A stretch of DNA of 64,000 nucleotides from Simiduia litorea (GCF_042853465.1 NZ_AP031497.1:2976001-3040000), one strand, 5' to 3'; shown: positions 45,409 to 54,998, counted from the first letter of the stretch. Program-made: numbers and translations. Notes: generated by a model from the letters alone, not told the origin.

Positions 45409-46584
45409 TTAAAGACGTTCGATAACCGTGGTAATTCCCTGTCCCAAACCAACACACATGGTCGACACACCCAGTGTGGCGCCTTTGTCTTGCATGGCGG
45501 TCAACAAGGTTGTGGTAATACGGGTACCTGAACAACCGAAGGGGTGACCTAGCGCGATAGCACCACCGTAGATATTCACTTTTTCGTCCATCTTGTCGAG
45601 CAAACCTAAATCTTTTAACACAGGCAAAGATTGCGCGGCGAAGGCCTCGTTCAATTCAACCAACTCGATATCGTCCATGGTTAAACCGGCACGCTTCAAC
45701 GCTTTTTGGGTTGAAGGTACAGGGCCATAACCCATGATCGATGGATCCACACCAGCAACCGCCATGGCACGAATTTTCGCGATAGGTTGGATGCCTAAGG
45801 CTTGCGCGCGCTCGGCACTCATCACGATCATACAGCTAGCGCCGTCGGTGATTTGCGACGAAGTGCCCGCTGTTACCGTACCGCCTTTTGGATTAAAGGC
45901 AGGGCGCAAGGCCGCCAAACTTTCCATGGTGGTTTCCGGACGAATAGTTTCGTCGGTGTTCACCATAATTTTAAAACCATTGGTATCGTGACCTTCACGG
46001 GCAAGAATTTCGCGCGCGAATTTTCCTTCCAGCGTAGCTTTGTGCGCGAGTGCATGTGAGCGTACACCGAAAGCATCTTGTTGCTCGCGGGTAATGCCGT
46101 GCATTAACGCCAAAAATTCGGCGGTTAAACCCATCATGCCCGAAGCTTTCGCGGCGTGCTTAGACAAACGTGGGTTCGGATCTACGCCGTGATCCATGGG
46201 CAAATGGCCCATGTGTTCAACACCACCGACGACAAACATATCGCCGTTGCCGGTCATGATCGCCTGCGCAGCTGTGTGCAGCGCACTCATGGATGAACCA
46301 CACAAACGGCTCACGGTTTGGGCGCTTGAGGTGTGCGGAATAACAGTCATCAAACTGATCATGCGCGCGACGTTCCAGCCCTGCTCTTTGGTTTGGTTAA
46401 CACAACCCCAAATCACATCTTCCACTTCTGCGGGATCTAACTTTGGGTTGCGCGCAAACAAACCGTTAATCAAATCAGCGGAAATATCTTCGGCGCGCGT
46501 ATTGCGATAAATGCCACCCTTGGAACGGCCCATCGGTGTGCGACCACAATCAACAATTACAGCATCTCTTGGGTTAAGACTCAT
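45409..46584 (-). CDS. fadA: 3-ketoacyl-CoA thiolase FadA
   Basis: A 391-residue thiolase that cleaves 3-ketoacyl-CoA in beta-oxidation, forming the multienzyme complex with FadB. The acyl-accepting Cys is in RLCGSSMSALHTAAQ, the catalytic His in GGAIALGHPFGCSGTR and the second Cys in STMCVGLGQG. Length matches FadA. AAGGAGA lies 7 nt before the ATG, and the gene starts 11 bp after fadB. The operon order fadB-fadA is standard. Confidence 0.97.
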   Translation of the reverse strand: MSLNPRDAVIVDCGRTPMGRSKGGIYRNTRAEDISADLINGLFARNPKLDPAEVEDVIWGCVNQTKEQGWNVARMISLMTVIPHTSSAQTVSRLCGSSMSALHTAAQAIMTGNGDMFVVGGVEHMGHLPMDHGVDPNPRLSKHAAKASGMMGLTAEFLALMHGITREQQDAFGVRSHALAHKATLEGKFAREILAREGHDTNGFKIMVNTDETIRPETTMESLAALRPAFNPKGGTVTAGTSSQITDGASCMIVMSAERAQALGIQPIAKIRAMAVAGVDPSIMGYGPVPSTQKALKRAGLTMDDIELVELNEAFAAQSLPVLKDLGLLDKMDEKVNIYGGAIALGHPFGCSGTRITTTLLTAMQDKGATLGVSTMCVGLGQGITTVIERL

Positions 46585-46595
46585 AGTAGTTCTCC

Positions 46596-48743
46596 TTAGG
46601 CGAAGTAAGATTCGCCGGCTGCTGCCTTGGCGCGAAGTTTGTCGGTTACCTGGTACAAACCACCAAGGTGCGCGTATTTGTCGGCAATCGCTACAAAGTT
46701 AGCGAGACCCACAGTTTCCATGTAGCGAATTGCACCGCCGTGGAAGGGTGGGAAGCCAATGCCGTAAATCAAAGCCATATCCAATTCCATGGCAGAGTCG
46801 ACGATGTTGTCTTCTAAACACCGCACAGACTCTAAACACAAAGACACCATCAAGCGCTCAGAAATTTCTTCTTCGCTAAACTCTTTACGCTCAGCAACGT
46901 GGCCTTTTAACAAGTCCCATACCGATGCGTCAGCAACTTTTTGTAAGCGGCCTTTGCGATCGGTTTCGTAGTTGTAGTAGCCCTTGTTGTTTTTCTGACC
47001 GAAACGCTTGGCTTCGTATAACAACTCACTCGCGGTTTTAAATTCGTACTTCATGCGATCAGGGAAGCCATTGCTCATCACTTCACCAGCGTGAACACCC
47101 GTGTCGATGCCGACAACGTCACACAAGTAAGCGGGGCCCATGGGCCAGCCAAACTTTTCCATCACTTTATCGATAGCCGCGAAGTCTGCACCTTCGTGAA
47201 CCATTTGCATGAAACAGCCCATGTAGGGCGACAGGATGCGGTTAACGAGGAAGCCTGGGCAATCGCGTACAACAACGGGCTTTTTACCCATGGCGAGTGC
47301 GTAGCCAACAGTAGCAGCGACCGCTGTGTCTGACGTTTTTGCACCGCGAATCACTTCCACCAAAGGCATTTTGTGCACGGGGTTGAAGAAGTGCATGCCA
47401 CAGAAATTTTCGGGGCGCTTCAAAGGCTGCGCCAAGAAATCAATAGAGATAGTCGAGGTATTAGAAGCCAGCACCGCGTCTTTACGAATATGGTTTTCCA
47501 CTTCCGCCAAGACCGCGTGCTTAACTTTGGGGTTTTCCACCACAGCTTCAACAATAACGTCAGCGGTATCGATACCTTCATAGGACAGTGTTGGCGTAAT
47601 TTTGGTTAGCACATCGGCCATTTCGCCCGGTGTCATACGGTTGCGCTCAACCATTTTCGACAGTAGCTTAGCCGCTTCGCCCATGCCCAAATCCAGACCC
47701 GCTTGCGCGATGTCTTTCATCATAATGGGCGTGCCTTTGTAGGCCGATTGATAGGCAATACCGCCGCCCATAATACCCGCGCCTAATACGGCACCCTTCT
47801 CAACTTTTTTCGCTGCTTTAGCTTGGGTTTTACCTTTCTTCATCAACATTTGATCGGAAAGGAACAAGTTAACCAAACTAGCTGCAACGGTGGTTTTCGC
47901 CAATTTGGCAATGCCGGCGGCTTCAACTTTTAACGCCTCATCGCGCCCCAGCGTGCTGTTTTTCTGCATGGATTTAACCGCGGTCACGGGCGCCGGGTAG
48001 TGCTTACCCGCTTGGCCGGCAACGAATCCTTTCGCGGTTTCAAAAACCATCAAAGATTCCATGTCGTTCAGCTTCAGTTTTTCTAATTTTTCCTGACGCT
48101 TAGTCTTGTAATCCAACTCGCCGCTGATAGCGCGGCTGAGTAAATCTAAACCGGCTTCGCGCAATTTATCACCAGTAACCACGGCATCAACCACACCATC
48201 GGCCATGGCCTTATCGGCGCGCTGCTCTTTACCAGCGGCAATCCATTCAATGGCGTTGTCGGCGCCGGCCACACGTGGCAGGCGAACGGTGCCGCCAAAA
48301 CCAGGCATGATGCCGAGCTTCACTTCGGGCAGGCCGATCTTGGCCGTGTCGGCCATAACGCGGAAGTCGGTGGCCAGTGCCATCTCTAAACCACCGCCTA
48401 GTGCTACGCCGTTAATGGCGGTAACGGTCGGGAAAGGTAAGTCTTCAACCGCACTAAATATCTTATTGGTTTCATACACACCAGCCGCAATTTCTTCTTC
48501 GGAACGGGTGAAATTGGCGCCAAATTCGGTGATATCCGCACCGACGATAAAGCCATCTTTACCGCTAGTGACCAATAACCCCTTTACCTTGCCATTGGCA
48601 GTGATGGCTGCTGTCGCTTCTCTCAGCTCATTAAGGGTTAATTGATTGAATTTATTGACTGAGTCGTCGGTCAGATCAAAACATAGCTCGGCTATGCCCT
48701 GCTCTAACGCGCGAACCGTAATCGCCTTTCCTGAATAGATCAT
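46596..48743 (-). CDS. fadB: Fatty acid oxidation complex alpha subunit FadB
   Basis: 715 residues. The N-terminal crotonase/isomerase domain (DFIVGADITEFG region, AINGVALGGGLEMALATDFRV, LGIMPGFGGTVRLPR) hydrates enoyl-CoA. The C-terminal half is L-3-hydroxyacyl-CoA dehydrogenase with the NAD loop GAGIMGGGIAYQSAYKGTP and the FFNPVHKMPLVEVIRG motif. Works with FadA. GAGGAA precedes the ATG at 48743. Fatty-acid-responsive repression is usual for this operon, but no convincing FadR or PsrA site was seen in the 290-bp upstream region. Confidence 0.97.
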   Translation of the reverse strand: MIYSGKAITVRALEQGIAELCFDLTDDSVNKFNQLTLNELREATAAITANGKVKGLLVTSGKDGFIVGADITEFGANFTRSEEEIAAGVYETNKIFSAVEDLPFPTVTAINGVALGGGLEMALATDFRVMADTAKIGLPEVKLGIMPGFGGTVRLPRVAGADNAIEWIAAGKEQRADKAMADGVVDAVVTGDKLREAGLDLLSRAISGELDYKTKRQEKLEKLKLNDMESLMVFETAKGFVAGQAGKHYPAPVTAVKSMQKNSTLGRDEALKVEAAGIAKLAKTTVAASLVNLFLSDQMLMKKGKTQAKAAKKVEKGAVLGAGIMGGGIAYQSAYKGTPIMMKDIAQAGLDLGMGEAAKLLSKMVERNRMTPGEMADVLTKITPTLSYEGIDTADVIVEAVVENPKVKHAVLAEVENHIRKDAVLASNTSTISIDFLAQPLKRPENFCGMHFFNPVHKMPLVEVIRGAKTSDTAVAATVGYALAMGKKPVVVRDCPGFLVNRILSPYMGCFMQMVHEGADFAAIDKVMEKFGWPMGPAYLCDVVGIDTGVHAGEVMSNGFPDRMKYEFKTASELLYEAKRFGQKNNKGYYNYETDRKGRLQKVADASVWDLLKGHVAERKEFSEEEISERLMVSLCLESVRCLEDNIVDSAMELDMALIYGIGFPPFHGGAIRYMETVGLANFVAIADKYAHLGGLYQVTDKLRAKAAAGESYFA

Positions 48744-49037
48744 GGGTGTTCCTCATTAGGCGCCAACCGTTGGCGGGTATTACTGTTATGTGCGCTATCC
48801 GTTGTCGATGCTGGGCGCGCTTGGCTACAAGGGCTACATCAGCAGACAAAACAGAGCCGGCCACTCCAAAGGAATAGACCAGCGATAACTTAATATAGAC
48901 TCGGTTAATCAGCCCTGCGGCTCAATAGCAAAACAAACCACATTTGCTTGCAAATATGACCAAGAGAAAAAGTTTAGTTCTTTTTTACCAAGCGCCGCGG
49001 CATAAAATTAGCCTCAGGTAAGTAAGCATTAAGAGGG

Positions 49038-49556
49038 CTAGGCGGGCAGTTCCAGCTCCATCAGCTCAATACCGTGAGCGGCGCTATGGCCGATGGCAAT
49101 GAACTGGAAGCGGCTATACAGCGCGAGGGCGGGCTGATTAGCCACGGCCGTTTTTACCCTAAGTGGGATTTTTCGACGACGATAGCTACTGACTACCACC
49201 TTTAAAAGGCTCGAAGCGTGACCTTGCCGTTGTGCTGATGGGTCCACACACAGGCCATCGATCAAGCACCAAGGCTGAGCGGCGCTGGGTTCGATCAACT
49301 CGATGGCGGCGATAACCTCACCCTGGCTCGACTCGATACCAATAATACGACTGGGCGCTAACCGGATGGTGGCCGCATTGCGCTGCAGGGGCGCAAAATA
49401 GCTCAAAGCCGCACCACCAATCACCTTCGCTTCCTGACGATAAGCATTCTGAAACAAGAAATACAGCTGTTCGGCCGTTTTGCTTGCACGATGATTAAGC
49501 ACCTTGGGTTGCGACATAGGCTTGGATACAGACCGACTAACGTCAGATGAAATCAT
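49038..49556 (-). CDS. GNAT family N-acetyltransferase
   Basis: 172 residues. The acetyl-CoA binding motif A is LCVDPSAQRQGHASSLL, with motif B in ALALYSRFQFIAIG. The substrate is unknown; resemblance to ribosomal-protein or small-molecule acetyltransferases is only general. An internal Met (residue 14, before SQPKVLNHRASKTAEQLY) is a possible alternative start. It is convergent with neither side and divergent from dusA, with about 130 bp between them. Confidence 0.83.
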   Translation of the reverse strand: MISSDVSRSVSKPMSQPKVLNHRASKTAEQLYFLFQNAYRQEAKVIGGAALSYFAPLQRNAATIRLAPSRIIGIESSQGEVIAAIELIEPSAAQPWCLIDGLCVDPSAQRQGHASSLLKVVVSSYRRRKIPLRVKTAVANQPALALYSRFQFIAIGHSAAHGIELMELELPA

Positions 49557-49689
49557 GATATAAAAAGATTCAAATCTACAACGAAAAACGCAGTTTACCT
49601 ACTTCGACGGCAAAGCTAAACGCTTGGCACATAAATTCAGATTTTTGTCCGCAAAAACATTAAAATGCGCTCTTTTTGAGGAAATCCCG

Positions 49690-50676
49690 TTGCTAGACCA
49701 GACGCTCAGCCCCAGACGCTTCACCGTTGCCCCCATGATGGAATGGAGCGACCGTCATTGCCGTTACTTTTGGCGCTTGATGAGCAAGCGGGCATTTCTC
49801 TATACAGAAATGGTCACCTGTGGCGCTTTAATTCACGGTGATCGCGAGCGCTTCCTCAATTACAACACCGAAGAGCATCCGCTGGCGCTGCAAGTTGGCG
49901 GCAGCAACCCGCAGGAGCTAGCCGCTTGCGCCAAAATGGCGGAGAGCTGGGGCTATGACGAGATCAACCTCAACTGCGGCTGCCCGTCAGATCGCGTCCA
50001 AAATGGCATGATTGGCGCCTGCTTGATGAGCCACCCCCAATTGGTTGCCGATTGCATTAAATCCATGCAAGACGCCACCTCGATTCCCGTCACGGTAAAA
50101 CACCGCATTGGTATCGACGACATGGATGACTACCAGGGCCTCAGCGATTTTGTCGAACCTATCGCAGCAACCGGTTGCCTCACCTTTATCGTCCATGCAC
50201 GCAAGGCCTGGCTAAAGGGTTTAAGCCCGAAGGAAAACCGCGAGGTACCGCCACTCAACTACGAGCGAGTGCATCTGTTAAAACGCGAACACCCTGAGCT
50301 CGAGATTATTTTAAATGGTGGGCTCAGTACAATCGACGAGTGTATCGAGCAGTTAAACTATGTCGACGGTGTGATGGTCGGGCGCGAGGCCTACCATAAC
50401 CCGTGGCTACTAACGGAAGTAGATAGTGCGATTTACGGTGAAGCGCCAAGATTACAAGACCGCTTAACCATCATGGCAAATATGTTGCGGTATATTGAGC
50501 AGCAGCTGAGCGACGGTATGCGCCTACACCATATTACTCGGCATTTATTGGGCCTTTTCTACGGCCAACCGGGCGGCAAACAATTTAGACGCGTCATCAG
50601 CGAAGGCGCACATAAAGCCAATGCCGGCGTCGAACTGGTAGACCTAGCACTGGATCAGATTAGGAGCAGAATGTGA
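49690..50676 (+). CDS. dusA: tRNA-dihydrouridine(20/20a) synthase DusA
   Basis: A 328-residue FMN enzyme reducing U20/U20a of tRNA. It has the Dus fold with TVAPMMEWSDRHCRYF, EINLNCGCPSDRVQNGMIGACLM (catalytic Cys in the NCGCPS block), and the DusA-specific FIVHARKAWLKGLSPKENREVPPL and DGVMVGREAYHNPW. The start is taken as the TTG at 49690, with GAGGAA 6 nt upstream. The frame is open upstream to 49624 but without a better signal. It overlaps the next gene by 4 bp. Confidence 0.95.
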   Translation: MLDQTLSPRRFTVAPMMEWSDRHCRYFWRLMSKRAFLYTEMVTCGALIHGDRERFLNYNTEEHPLALQVGGSNPQELAACAKMAESWGYDEINLNCGCPSDRVQNGMIGACLMSHPQLVADCIKSMQDATSIPVTVKHRIGIDDMDDYQGLSDFVEPIAATGCLTFIVHARKAWLKGLSPKENREVPPLNYERVHLLKREHPELEIILNGGLSTIDECIEQLNYVDGVMVGREAYHNPWLLTEVDSAIYGEAPRLQDRLTIMANMLRYIEQQLSDGMRLHHITRHLLGLFYGQPGGKQFRRVISEGAHKANAGVELVDLALDQIRSRM

Positions 50677-51107
50677 TTATTGATCTACTGAGAAAATGTT
50701 TCGCCGAACCTACAGTGGAAAAACATACATGTGAAAAACTGGCCGCTATTGCGCTACTGGTGGAGGTGGCTTTAGCCGACGGTTCGCTCGATGACAATGA
50801 GTGTGCGTCTCTGAAAAAAGCCATCGAAAAAAGTCACGGTTTAACCGGTGACGAATTAGATATGCTGCTAGAAAATGCGCAACATGAACAGCGAGATGCC
50901 ACCTCTTCCTACACTTTTACCCGCGTCATTAACGATGAATTCGACGCCCAAGAAAAGTTTAAACTGGTTCAGGACATGTGGGCCGTGGCCTACGCCGACG
51001 GTAATTTAGACAAGTACGAAGAGCACGCTATTCGCAAACTCAGCGAGCTGATCCACGTACCACACAGTGAGTTTATTCGCGCTAAATTACTCGCTAGACC
51101 CGACTAG
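50673..51107 (+). CDS. TerB-like protein co-transcribed with dusA
   Basis: 144 residues. The TerB/DjlA-N-like helical fold is suggested by AAIALLVEVALADGSLDDNECASLKKAIEKS and DMWAVAYADGNLDKYEEHAIRKLSELIHV, two acidic ADGxLD turns typical of the family. It starts at GTG overlapping the dusA stop (ATGTGA), so translation is coupled. The role is unknown; family members are linked to stress and membrane-associated functions. Confidence 0.85.
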   Translation: MIIDLLRKCFAEPTVEKHTCEKLAAIALLVEVALADGSLDDNECASLKKAIEKSHGLTGDELDMLLENAQHEQRDATSSYTFTRVINDEFDAQEKFKLVQDMWAVAYADGNLDKYEEHAIRKLSELIHVPHSEFIRAKLLARPD

Positions 51108-51123
51108 GTAAGCTGAACCGCGC

Positions 51124-51606
51124 TTAATCTTTTTCTAAGGATGCGATCAGGTCGCGAAAGGCAGCCTGATTAGCGCTATTTAAGCCGACCAATATTCTGT
51201 GCGCCTCGAGTACTTTCGACTTCACACCGCTCTCATCGGCACAATCCACGCACAGGGCTTCTGCACCTTCTGCGTCGGCCTGCCCCTCTTTGACGATGCA
51301 AAAAATTTCCGAGAAGCCCATGGTTTGTAAGATGCGATCGATACTTGGGTTATTACTCACCAAGGTAGGTACCAGCTGATGGCGTTCCTGGGCAAGAATA
51401 GAGATTTTCGCCATCAAACCCAGTGTGGTCGAATCGATGGCTTCCGCACCGGTTAGATCAAACACCACGGAGATAAACGCAGGGTCACTAAACATCTTTT
51501 CGATAAAACTATCGAAAGAAATACACAGGGTTAGACGAACGTCTCCCAGCAATTTTATGACGTAAACACCTTGGTGGTCAGCCACCAAGATTTGACCTTC
51601 ACGCAC
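51124..51606 (-). CDS. STAS-domain anti-sigma-factor antagonist
   Basis: 160 residues with an N-terminal STAS domain. VVFDLTGAEAIDSTTLGLMAKI carries Ser59 at the position phosphorylated in SpoIIAA/RsbV-type antagonists. A C-terminal extension (from about 110) is acidic with Cys (EALCVDCADESG). It overlaps the upstream phosphatase gene by 8 bp, so the pair forms a partner-switching output module: the phosphatase dephosphorylates the STAS protein, which then binds an anti-sigma kinase not seen in this window. Confidence 0.88.
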   Translation of the reverse strand: MREGQILVADHQGVYVIKLLGDVRLTLCISFDSFIEKMFSDPAFISVVFDLTGAEAIDSTTLGLMAKISILAQERHQLVPTLVSNNPSIDRILQTMGFSEIFCIVKEGQADAEGAEALCVDCADESGVKSKVLEAHRILVGLNSANQAAFRDLIASLEKD

Positions 51607-52801
51607 TCGTTAACCCCCGAGAGATAGACAACACCGCGATGTCATCCGGAGCCTCTGTGACAGTGCTGAGCTGCAAAGCTTCGCACGCCGCCTCTATTGA
51701 AGGCGGCATATTACTCAGGCGAGCCAGCAATTCAAGCTCTTTATCGGCTAAATTGTCGGCACTGAGAACTTCCAATACACCATCTGAAAGCGCCAGCAAA
51801 TGGAAGGTTTCTGGTAGATCGGCCGTCCATACCGTCCACTGGGCATCTTTGAAAATCCCCACAGCCTTGCCTTCACCCGGTAAAAAGCTCGCACCGGCAT
51901 CAGTAACCATGACGGGCATAGGCAAATGACCCGCAACACAATATCGCAATTGATGGGTCTGGGTGTCGATCACACCGGTAAAAAGGGTCAGGTGGTGGCC
52001 TAAGCTGGTGTCTAATAGCTCTTGGTTTATCACATCCAGCAGATGGGCCGGGCCTTGCTCAAAGGAGCTGGCATCTGCATATAGCTCCTCCTCGCGCACC
52101 AAACGGGTCACCAGGTGCTTCAACCACACAGTGACAAAGGCTGAGCTAGCGCCATGACCAGAGACGTCGGCCAGATAGAACGCTAAATAGCGGTGGCCCA
52201 AATAGGCAAAATCGATAAAGTCGCCGCTTAAATACAAGGACGGCTCGATGTGCTGGGTAACGTGGTATTGGCCACGCGTTTGAGGGTGCTGCGGGAGTAG
52301 CCGCCGCTGTACTTGCCGACCGGCCTTTTGGTCGCGCTCTAACACCCGTAAATTCTCGCGTAAAACCCGGTTAGCCGACTCCAGCTCATTTCGGTAGCGC
52401 TGGTTATCGGCTAAGAGCGCTTTGCGCTCTAATGACTTGTTAATAGAGTGCTCTAACATCTCAATATCGACGATAGGCTTAATCAAGTAGTCACTGGCCC
52501 CTAAACGCAATGCCTCCACTACGTCAGCGACAACACCGGCGCCTGAAATCACAATCACCGGCGTATCCGGCGACGCCTCGTGAATCATGCGCAGCACCTG
52601 CAAGCCATCAATACCGGGCATGCGTAAATCGGTCAGTACTATGTCTGGAGATTGGCTAAAAAAGAGATCTAGGCCCTGCTGGCCGTTACCGGCCTCAAGT
52701 ACCTCAAAGCCGCTGTCGGCCAGATAGGTCACAATGCTTTGACGCACGATACTATCGTCGTCAATGATGAGCAGCCGGTGCCGGCGCTGAGTGTCATTCA
52801 T
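51599..52801 (-). CDS. Response regulator with PP2C-type (SpoIIE/RsbU) phosphatase domain
   Basis: 400 residues. The receiver domain (phospho-acceptor Asp58 in IVLTDLRMPG, conserved acidic pair LIIDDD, Lys in YLIKP) is followed by a coiled-coil linker (LERKALLADNQRYRNELESANRVLRENLRVLERD) and a SpoIIE-type PP2C domain (SGDFIDFA, YLADVSGHGASSAF, LLALSDGVLEV, DDIAVLSI). It has the architecture of the Pseudomonas RssB-like proteins. It would dephosphorylate the STAS protein encoded by the next gene when phosphorylated by a histidine kinase elsewhere. Confidence 0.93.
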   Translation of the reverse strand: MNDTQRRHRLLIIDDDSIVRQSIVTYLADSGFEVLEAGNGQQGLDLFFSQSPDIVLTDLRMPGIDGLQVLRMIHEASPDTPVIVISGAGVVADVVEALRLGASDYLIKPIVDIEMLEHSINKSLERKALLADNQRYRNELESANRVLRENLRVLERDQKAGRQVQRRLLPQHPQTRGQYHVTQHIEPSLYLSGDFIDFAYLGHRYLAFYLADVSGHGASSAFVTVWLKHLVTRLVREEELYADASSFEQGPAHLLDVINQELLDTSLGHHLTLFTGVIDTQTHQLRYCVAGHLPMPVMVTDAGASFLPGEGKAVGIFKDAQWTVWTADLPETFHLLALSDGVLEVLSADNLADKELELLARLSNMPPSIEAACEALQLSTVTEAPDDIAVLSISRGLTSA

Positions 52802-53242
52802 AACTTTTTGTCGATACTACTCGTCACTATTACTCGTCAATAAGACCCGCCACACTATCTGTGGATTATCGCTCAGATAGTGCGAATAAACAGCCTATAG
52901 AACAACACTCTACTGTAAACCGTTAACCCTACTCCCATAAATTGTGTGCCGCAAGCTGTTCAAATGCCTCATTTTGGCGTATCTTTTCTGTCCAAGTTGC
53001 GTGAATAACGCACTTGGCGCACGAGCTAGGATTTTCCTCCCCTTTGGCGCCCGCTAAAAACTTTGTTAATTGAAGTAATCAACACTCATCGAACAGTCGC
53101 GGCAACGATAGCGGGTTCGACGAACGCAGCATCTGAGTACGAAGGCTTCTACACTGATCACATGCAGGTCGATCAGTTTGTACGATAATAATCATGGCCA
53201 AGCTGGGCTTGCGCCAACACCTTTCAGCACCGGGAGCACCTT
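52802..53242. other. Intergenic region between divergent regulator and PilZ genes
   Basis: No gene. Contains an inverted repeat CACTATCTG/CAGATAGTG (52853-52861 and 52874-52882, 12-bp spacer) just upstream of the response regulator. There is also a repeated TACTCGTCA (52818 and 52831) and a second inverted repeat ACTGATC/GATCAGT (53153-53159 and 53171-53177) upstream of the PilZ gene. These are operator candidates for the two divergent genes. Confidence 0.45.
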
Positions 53243-53551
53243 ATGAGTCTTGCTAATCGCGCCTACAGTGAAAAGCGTAACTTCATCCGCATGCGGGTCG
53301 ACTCGCCCGTCGACATAGAATTAAGTGACGACGACGGCCATATCAATGGAGTCTGCTGTGAATTAAGTGGCGGTGGGATGTCCGTAGAAGTAGACCGCGC
53401 TTTACCCGTGGGCACTCAAATGACCATAGTGCTGAGCTCTAGCCATGGCCACAGCCCAATGCTAAAAGCGAAAGCCCGGGTTGCACGGGTCTCGTCAGGG
53501 CCAAACGAAAGCTGTACGCTGGGCTTAGAAATAGAAGAGCTTCTCAATTAA
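53243..53551 (+). CDS. PilZ domain protein (c-di-GMP receptor)
   Basis: A 102-residue single PilZ domain. The RxxxR motif is in KRNFIRMRVDSPV and the (D/E)xSxxG motif in CELSGGGMSVEV, both needed for c-di-GMP binding. The C-terminal segment CTLGLEIEEL completes the barrel. It probably acts as a small adaptor, with the partner unknown. It is close to a sigma/STAS signalling pair. Terminator right after the stop. Confidence 0.93.
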   Translation: MSLANRAYSEKRNFIRMRVDSPVDIELSDDDGHINGVCCELSGGGMSVEVDRALPVGTQMTIVLSSSHGHSPMLKAKARVARVSSGPNESCTLGLEIEELLN

Positions 53552-53552
53552 A

Positions 53553-53577
53553 AAAACCCGCCAAGCGGGTTTTTTTA
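53553..53577. terminator. Strong terminator after the PilZ gene (bidirectional)
   Basis: AAAACCCGC pairs with GCGGGTTTT around CAA, with an A run before and a T run after, immediately behind the PilZ stop. It also serves the convergent mlaA gene. Confidence 0.93.
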
Positions 53578-53614
53578 TGGGACTTTATTAGTGCTATTGG
53601 CACCGCTCTCGGTG

Positions 53615-54349
53615 CTAATAATCGCCGTATTCGTCGTCGCCACCGAAATCATCTTCGACCACGCCGTCGTTGATGAGGAACTGCCGATTTTGCAAATAGG
53701 CCTCGCGAATAAATAAATATTTATCGCCTGAGATGCTGTCTTCAAACGACAGTAATTGGGCGCGTAAAGAGACGAATCTAAGCCCTAAAACACTGTTGCG
53801 AACCGCCGTATCGCCAATTTGTACGATGGGCAGGGTATCGAGATCTAAAGGAATAGCAGCTGTGCGTCGCAAGGTTGAGGGGCCGAGAAAAGGCAGCATC
53901 ATATAAGGCCCCTGACCAACACCCCACACGGCTAAGGTTTGCCCGAAATCCTCGCCTTCACCTCGCAACAAACCAAAGTGACCGGCCACATCGAAGATAC
54001 CCGCAACGCCCACGGTGGAGTTAATCAAAAAGCGGGCCGTATCATTGGCGGCTTTATCCCACTTCCACTGAAGAACATCGTTAAAAACGTTGGTGATCTC
54101 TCGCAAGTTTAAAAACACGTTATCGACACCCACTTCGACCGGATCGGGTAGCACTGCGCGGTAACCAACGGCCAGCGGGCGCAACAAATACGAATCCAAA
54201 CCGTCGTTAAAGGCAAACATCTTGCGATTAAAACCCTCCCATGGGTCTTGCTCAGAGGCTTCCGTTTGCGCCAACAAGGGTGCTGTGTAGCAGGAGCCGA
54301 GGAGCAAGAAAACTGCACAAAAGGATCGCCAAAATACTTGCCATATCAT
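53615..54349 (-). CDS. mlaA: MlaA (VacJ) outer-membrane phospholipid-trafficking lipoprotein
   Basis: 244 residues. Part of the Mla system that takes mislocalised phospholipid from the outer leaflet of the outer membrane. The signal region MIWQVFWRSFCAVFLLLGSC carries an LGSC lipobox; a type I site at LLLAQT is an alternative. The family blocks DPWEGFNRKMFAFNDGLDSYLLRPLAVGYR, REITNVFNDVLQWK, DFGQTLAVWGVGQGPYMMLPFLGPSTLRR are all present, with an acidic C-terminal tail. The mlaFEDCB genes are not adjacent, as is usual. Confidence 0.95.
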   Translation of the reverse strand: MIWQVFWRSFCAVFLLLGSCYTAPLLAQTEASEQDPWEGFNRKMFAFNDGLDSYLLRPLAVGYRAVLPDPVEVGVDNVFLNLREITNVFNDVLQWKWDKAANDTARFLINSTVGVAGIFDVAGHFGLLRGEGEDFGQTLAVWGVGQGPYMMLPFLGPSTLRRTAAIPLDLDTLPIVQIGDTAVRNSVLGLRFVSLRAQLLSFEDSISGDKYLFIREAYLQNRQFLINDGVVEDDFGGDDEYGDY

Positions 54350-54460
54350 AACGCTACTCGCTTACTTACACTTTTCACAGCGCGTTTTAAACGCCAGAGG
54401 ATAAAATTTAGGGCGCCATTGTAATGCCAACGGGCGAAAGTGTCTGCAAGCAAAGCGTTG

Positions 54461-54934
54461 CTAACGACCAAGGCACTGATACTGAATAGTCAGTTGATAA
54501 TGTGCTTGCTGATTATCCTGCACCACGCTTTCACCCACCTTGTGCCAACCGTGAGTGCAAGACTGCACCATCTGCTGGAATAGCTGGTGCTGAGCGCGTG
54601 TCAAGCTGTCCGCTTTCGCGAGCTCTACGGGTGCTCGAACCGTGAGCACCTGCGTAGCAGGCACCGGCGCCTGTTGAGGCAATGGCGCTGGCTTTGGCTG
54701 TGGCGTTTGCACAGGAACAAGAACAGATTCTGGCCCAGGAACAGTAGGCTGGCTCACAGCCTTTTTCTCGGCACATTCAAAATGCAAACGATGAAACTGC
54801 CCGGTTTCCGACAAATCCACCATTTCCTCACAGGGCTTACCCTCCGCATCCAGCGTAACGTCTTCTGCCTGCGCCATCATCACCATGACGCAACTGAGAC
54901 AACATAGGACGACTTGTATCGATCTAATATGCAC
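54461..54934 (-). CDS. Secreted Pro-rich protein of unknown function
   Basis: 157 residues from a GTG start with a GAGGG-type ribosome site. Signal peptide (VVLCCLSCVMVMMAQAED), then a Cys-containing segment (GKPCEEMVDLSETGQFHRLHFEC). A Pro/Gln linker (PKPAPLPQQAPVPATQ) and a C-terminal domain with two Cys (QSCTHGWHKVGE...QYQC) follow. The Cys pairs suggest a disulphide-bonded periplasmic domain. No family recognised. It lies between mlaA and the porin on the same strand but is separated from the porin by a terminator. Confidence 0.65.
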   Translation of the reverse strand: MHIRSIQVVLCCLSCVMVMMAQAEDVTLDAEGKPCEEMVDLSETGQFHRLHFECAEKKAVSQPTVPGPESVLVPVQTPQPKPAPLPQQAPVPATQVLTVRAPVELAKADSLTRAQHQLFQQMVQSCTHGWHKVGESVVQDNQQAHYQLTIQYQCLGR

Positions 54935-54956
54935 GACATTTTACCCTCTTCAAAAA

Positions 54957-54983
54957 CACAAAAAGGGCGCCTAAGCACCCTTT
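54957..54983 (-). terminator. Terminator of the porin gene
   Basis: On the minus strand GGGTGC pairs with GCGCCC (one G-U) around TTAG, followed by TTTTTGTGTTTTT. It is 16 bp past the porin stop. Confidence 0.8.
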
Positions 54984-54998
54984 CACCTACGCTGAAAA

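Noticed and set aside
48744..49037. FadR/PsrA-like operator upstream of fadB
   Set aside because: GCAAA...TTTGC words occur (48928-48947) but the spacing and core do not match the known consensus well enough.
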